From contig CM060191.1 in NCBI GenBank assembly GCA_030549335.1, forward strand, positions 2,919,001-2,983,000: a DNA stretch of 64,000 nucleotides, read 5' to 3'. The notes below the pieces were generated by a model that was not told the origin of the DNA, did no database searches, and saw nothing but the letters and a program-made list of their open reading frames with translations. Shown one piece after another: positions 61,802 through 64,000 of the stretch. The stretch comes from Pontederia crassipes (Eukaryota; Streptophyta; Magnoliopsida; Commelinales; Pontederiaceae). The number at the start of each line of letters is the position of its first letter. Within the stretch, counting starts at the first letter, position 1. The position numbers and the translations under genes are program-made.

Positions 61802-64000
61802 TAGCATGAACATAAATCACCTGTAGATTTGTTGCCTCTCATGTAACTGGATGAAGGCCTGTGCTTCATCTGCAACCTAGAAGCCTCCAGTAACTTTCAC
61901 TAACCTAGCGTCAGAAGATCGGGAGAGTCCGGTGAATGGGCAAACCCACTAGGGGATGACCACATCAACTGATTTTGATCCAAGCCAACTCTGTGCCAAC
62001 TTACTTCAAATAAAGGGTCTTCCTGTCCATTGCTGATAGGAATTCATGTAAAATTGTCCAGTTTGATCAGTTTGCTGGTGATTTGAGCCTTTGGGTCACA
62101 GAGGTCATCCATCTGCTGATTTGAGTCAGGCCATCACACTGTTCACCACTGTGCTGAAACTTTCTGGAGACCAGTATTACCACACAGCATCAATCAGGTT
62201 AGTTTCTTGTAATCACAACATTTTCACTTCACGCTGCAGGCTAATGGTTCATCTTTTGTGTGCACACCCCCAAGGCTCCTTCAATGGTTTCAGGTCTTTG
62301 CCACTTAGGAGAGTAGTAGTAGAATTGAATGGTAACAAAGTTCAAGAAAACCTGCTGTATAATGGTATCATCTCTGATATGGCTTTGTTATTGCACCACA
62401 AATTTGACATGAATAAGCCTGCAGGCTGCAGGGCCAGTGAATTGTTGATTCTTGAATGTGAAATAGTCTGCTGTCATGAAGCTTGTCCGATGGCTCACTG
62501 CCATTGTGGGGGAAATAATAACAGAAGGATTAGTTTATCTGACTCATTTTGATGTGGACATTGTTTGGATTCAAGGACTCTGAGGAGTGGAAAAGGATAA
62601 ACTGAAATAATAGAAAGACAATCCATTCTTTTTCACAAAGTTGCCAACTTGCGTTGCTATGAATATTATACGTCCCTTTATCTGAAAAAGCATGGAAAAA
62701 TGACAAGTATTAGGTTCGGAGATGAAAATAAATTTATATGGTGTTTGTACCTTTTTAGTCATTCCTTGGTATGAACGAGACAACGTTTAATACAAAAATA
62801 GAAGAATAAAATGATCTCAAACCCCTTTTTTTATGATTCGTTTTGATCCCACATATTTTATGAGGTTAAATATAAGCAATATTGCAGCAGTATTTCCAAC
62901 AGAAACTTTTTGTCTTTAGTACTATAAAACAATGAATAGTGAATTAATTATGTAAAAGTGAGGAATTATTATCGAACCTAGTCTTTTGAGTCATGTGAAT
63001 ATTGTGTAAATAAAATAAAATTCTAAATTTTAATACCTTCATTTTTGTTTTGTAATTTTTTTTAATATTCACTCGGAGTGGGAGTAAAAAATAAAATGGT
63101 ATTCTTCGGGGTATTAATTTCTGGACACAATTTTGCTAATTATTTGTGCAAATAAATTTAATTATTTTATAATTTTCTTATTTCGAATAGTTTATTTTAA
63201 TTCCATCCGGCTTCTCAAATACGCCCTTTGATTTCATTTGGTTCCCAAATACCACTTCGCAGTCTGATTCCCGAGACGGAACGTTCCAATGGTGGAACCA
63301 GCTCCTGTTCTTTCCTTTTTTTCAATTTTTTTCGAGTTGACCTTTTTCTTTTTTTTTATCAACTTCCTTTTTGAACCTCTCTTATATAAATTAATATATT
63401 TATTATATATAAAATATAAATAGTAAAGGATTAAAATAGTATTATTTATTATTTTATTAAATTTTTATTTTTTATTAAATATAAATTATTAAAATAATAT
63501 TTTTATTTTTAAATAATATAATTTTTAACAATTTTTTTGACATAATGTTTTTAATATAAATTTATTTTTTAGTTATATAATAAAATTTAAACTTATATTT
63601 ATAATACATATTCTTAATTCAATCACCTATTAAAATTAACTCATCACATCTACTTTTTTCTATCATATCAACTATTTCATTCCTCATCGTTAAATTTCAC
63701 TCCATTCAAATACACTATGAACTAATCTGTCAACTCAAACTATTCACGAAAATATAATAAAACTCTAATTTTCGTTGCCAAACACCCCTATGAATTTACC
63801 AACTAGGCTCTCAGCTCCTCATCGCAAAGGTCCCATTAAAAATTTCTTCCGTCATAATCAGGCGTATTATTTGGACGACATCATATTAGTCGGACTTGAT
63901 GGTCGACCGAAAATCTATGATCAAATTCTGGATACTTAAGTGACAATCCAAAAAAAAATAATGAACTAGAAAAAATGTATTTAATGAGCTGTACTCGAAG
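61802..64000. other. PHYC 3' flank and AT-rich intergenic DNA
   Basis: The first several hundred bases (to about 62570) are GC-balanced and likely contain the PHYC 3' UTR; a frame of 153 codons there (62091-62552) lacks an ATG start and recognisable similarity. From about 62780 the DNA becomes AT-rich with no gene. CCAAACACCCC near 63778 resembles a MITE end but no partner is found. Confidence 0.45.

Noticed and set aside
62091..62552. 153-codon open frame downstream of PHYC
   Set aside because: It begins without an ATG, shows no recognisable domain or codon bias, and lies where the PHYC 3' UTR is expected.
1..64000. CRISPR arrays, bacterial operons, prophage or plasmid features
   Set aside because: Spliced plant genes, organelle transfers and plant transposons throughout; the short direct repeats are microsatellites or TSDs.

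Overview
This is a nuclear genome window from a flowering plant, most likely a monocot. The strongest evidence is the phytochrome C gene, whose predicted protein reads like monocot PHYC along its whole length. GC-rich first exons sit in AT-rich intergenic DNA, which fits. The RTE-type LINE with a (TTG)n tail and its short relatives may help to name the lineage, but I cannot fix the species from sequence alone.

Six protein-coding genes can be modelled with exon boundaries. (1) The 5' part of TIM50, an inner-membrane import subunit, lies on the minus strand at 206-4245 and runs off the left edge. (2) An OPT-family oligopeptide transporter lies on the minus strand at 7048-12375, with six exons encoding 739 aa. 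(3) A small chloroplast-targeted single-span membrane protein lies on the minus strand at 21486-22297, with three exons encoding 117 aa; I do not recognise its name. (4) A Pi21-like heavy-metal-associated (HMA) domain protein with a Cys-rich tail lies on the plus strand at 31013-32029. (5) An intronless N-acetylglucosaminyltransferase II of the N-glycan pathway lies on the plus strand at 43378-44709. (6) PHYC lies on the plus strand at 53915-61801, with four exons encoding 1143 aa. The genes belong to unrelated pathways; nothing suggests a functional cluster.

Most of the rest is AT-rich intergenic DNA filled with mobile elements, many of which can be delimited by target-site duplications (TSDs). 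TIM50 introns hold three short insertions carrying the ends of an RTE LINE; a degenerate but nearly full-length member of that LINE family sits antisense in the last PHYC intron. There is a family of about 0.5 kb foldback elements with 9-bp TSDs (5715-6200, 51515-52025, probably 41591-42090). A larger relative at about 36070-38415 looks like a nested Pack-MULE: it carries a GC-rich fragment of a WAV3-like RING/vWA gene and has a second TIR element with a very GC-rich core inserted in its right arm. A separate MULE-like element (24953-26557) has a 10-bp TSD, and a hAT-like element (34063-34887) has an 8-bp TSD. Two tandem hairpin-ended elements of uncertain class lie at 38882-40869, TIR elements of the MITE kind lie at 12983, 14471, 22623 and 23326, and several long microsatellites are present.

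At about 29.7-30.2 kb there is a mosaic of organelle-derived DNA: the 3' part of a bacterial-type large-subunit rRNA (sarcin-ricin loop) and, 0.3 kb away, a piece of plastid petB. The best leads are the nested Pack-MULE, the LINE and short-partner family, the tandem hairpin-ended elements and the organelle mosaic. I found no evidence for a wholly new multi-gene system.
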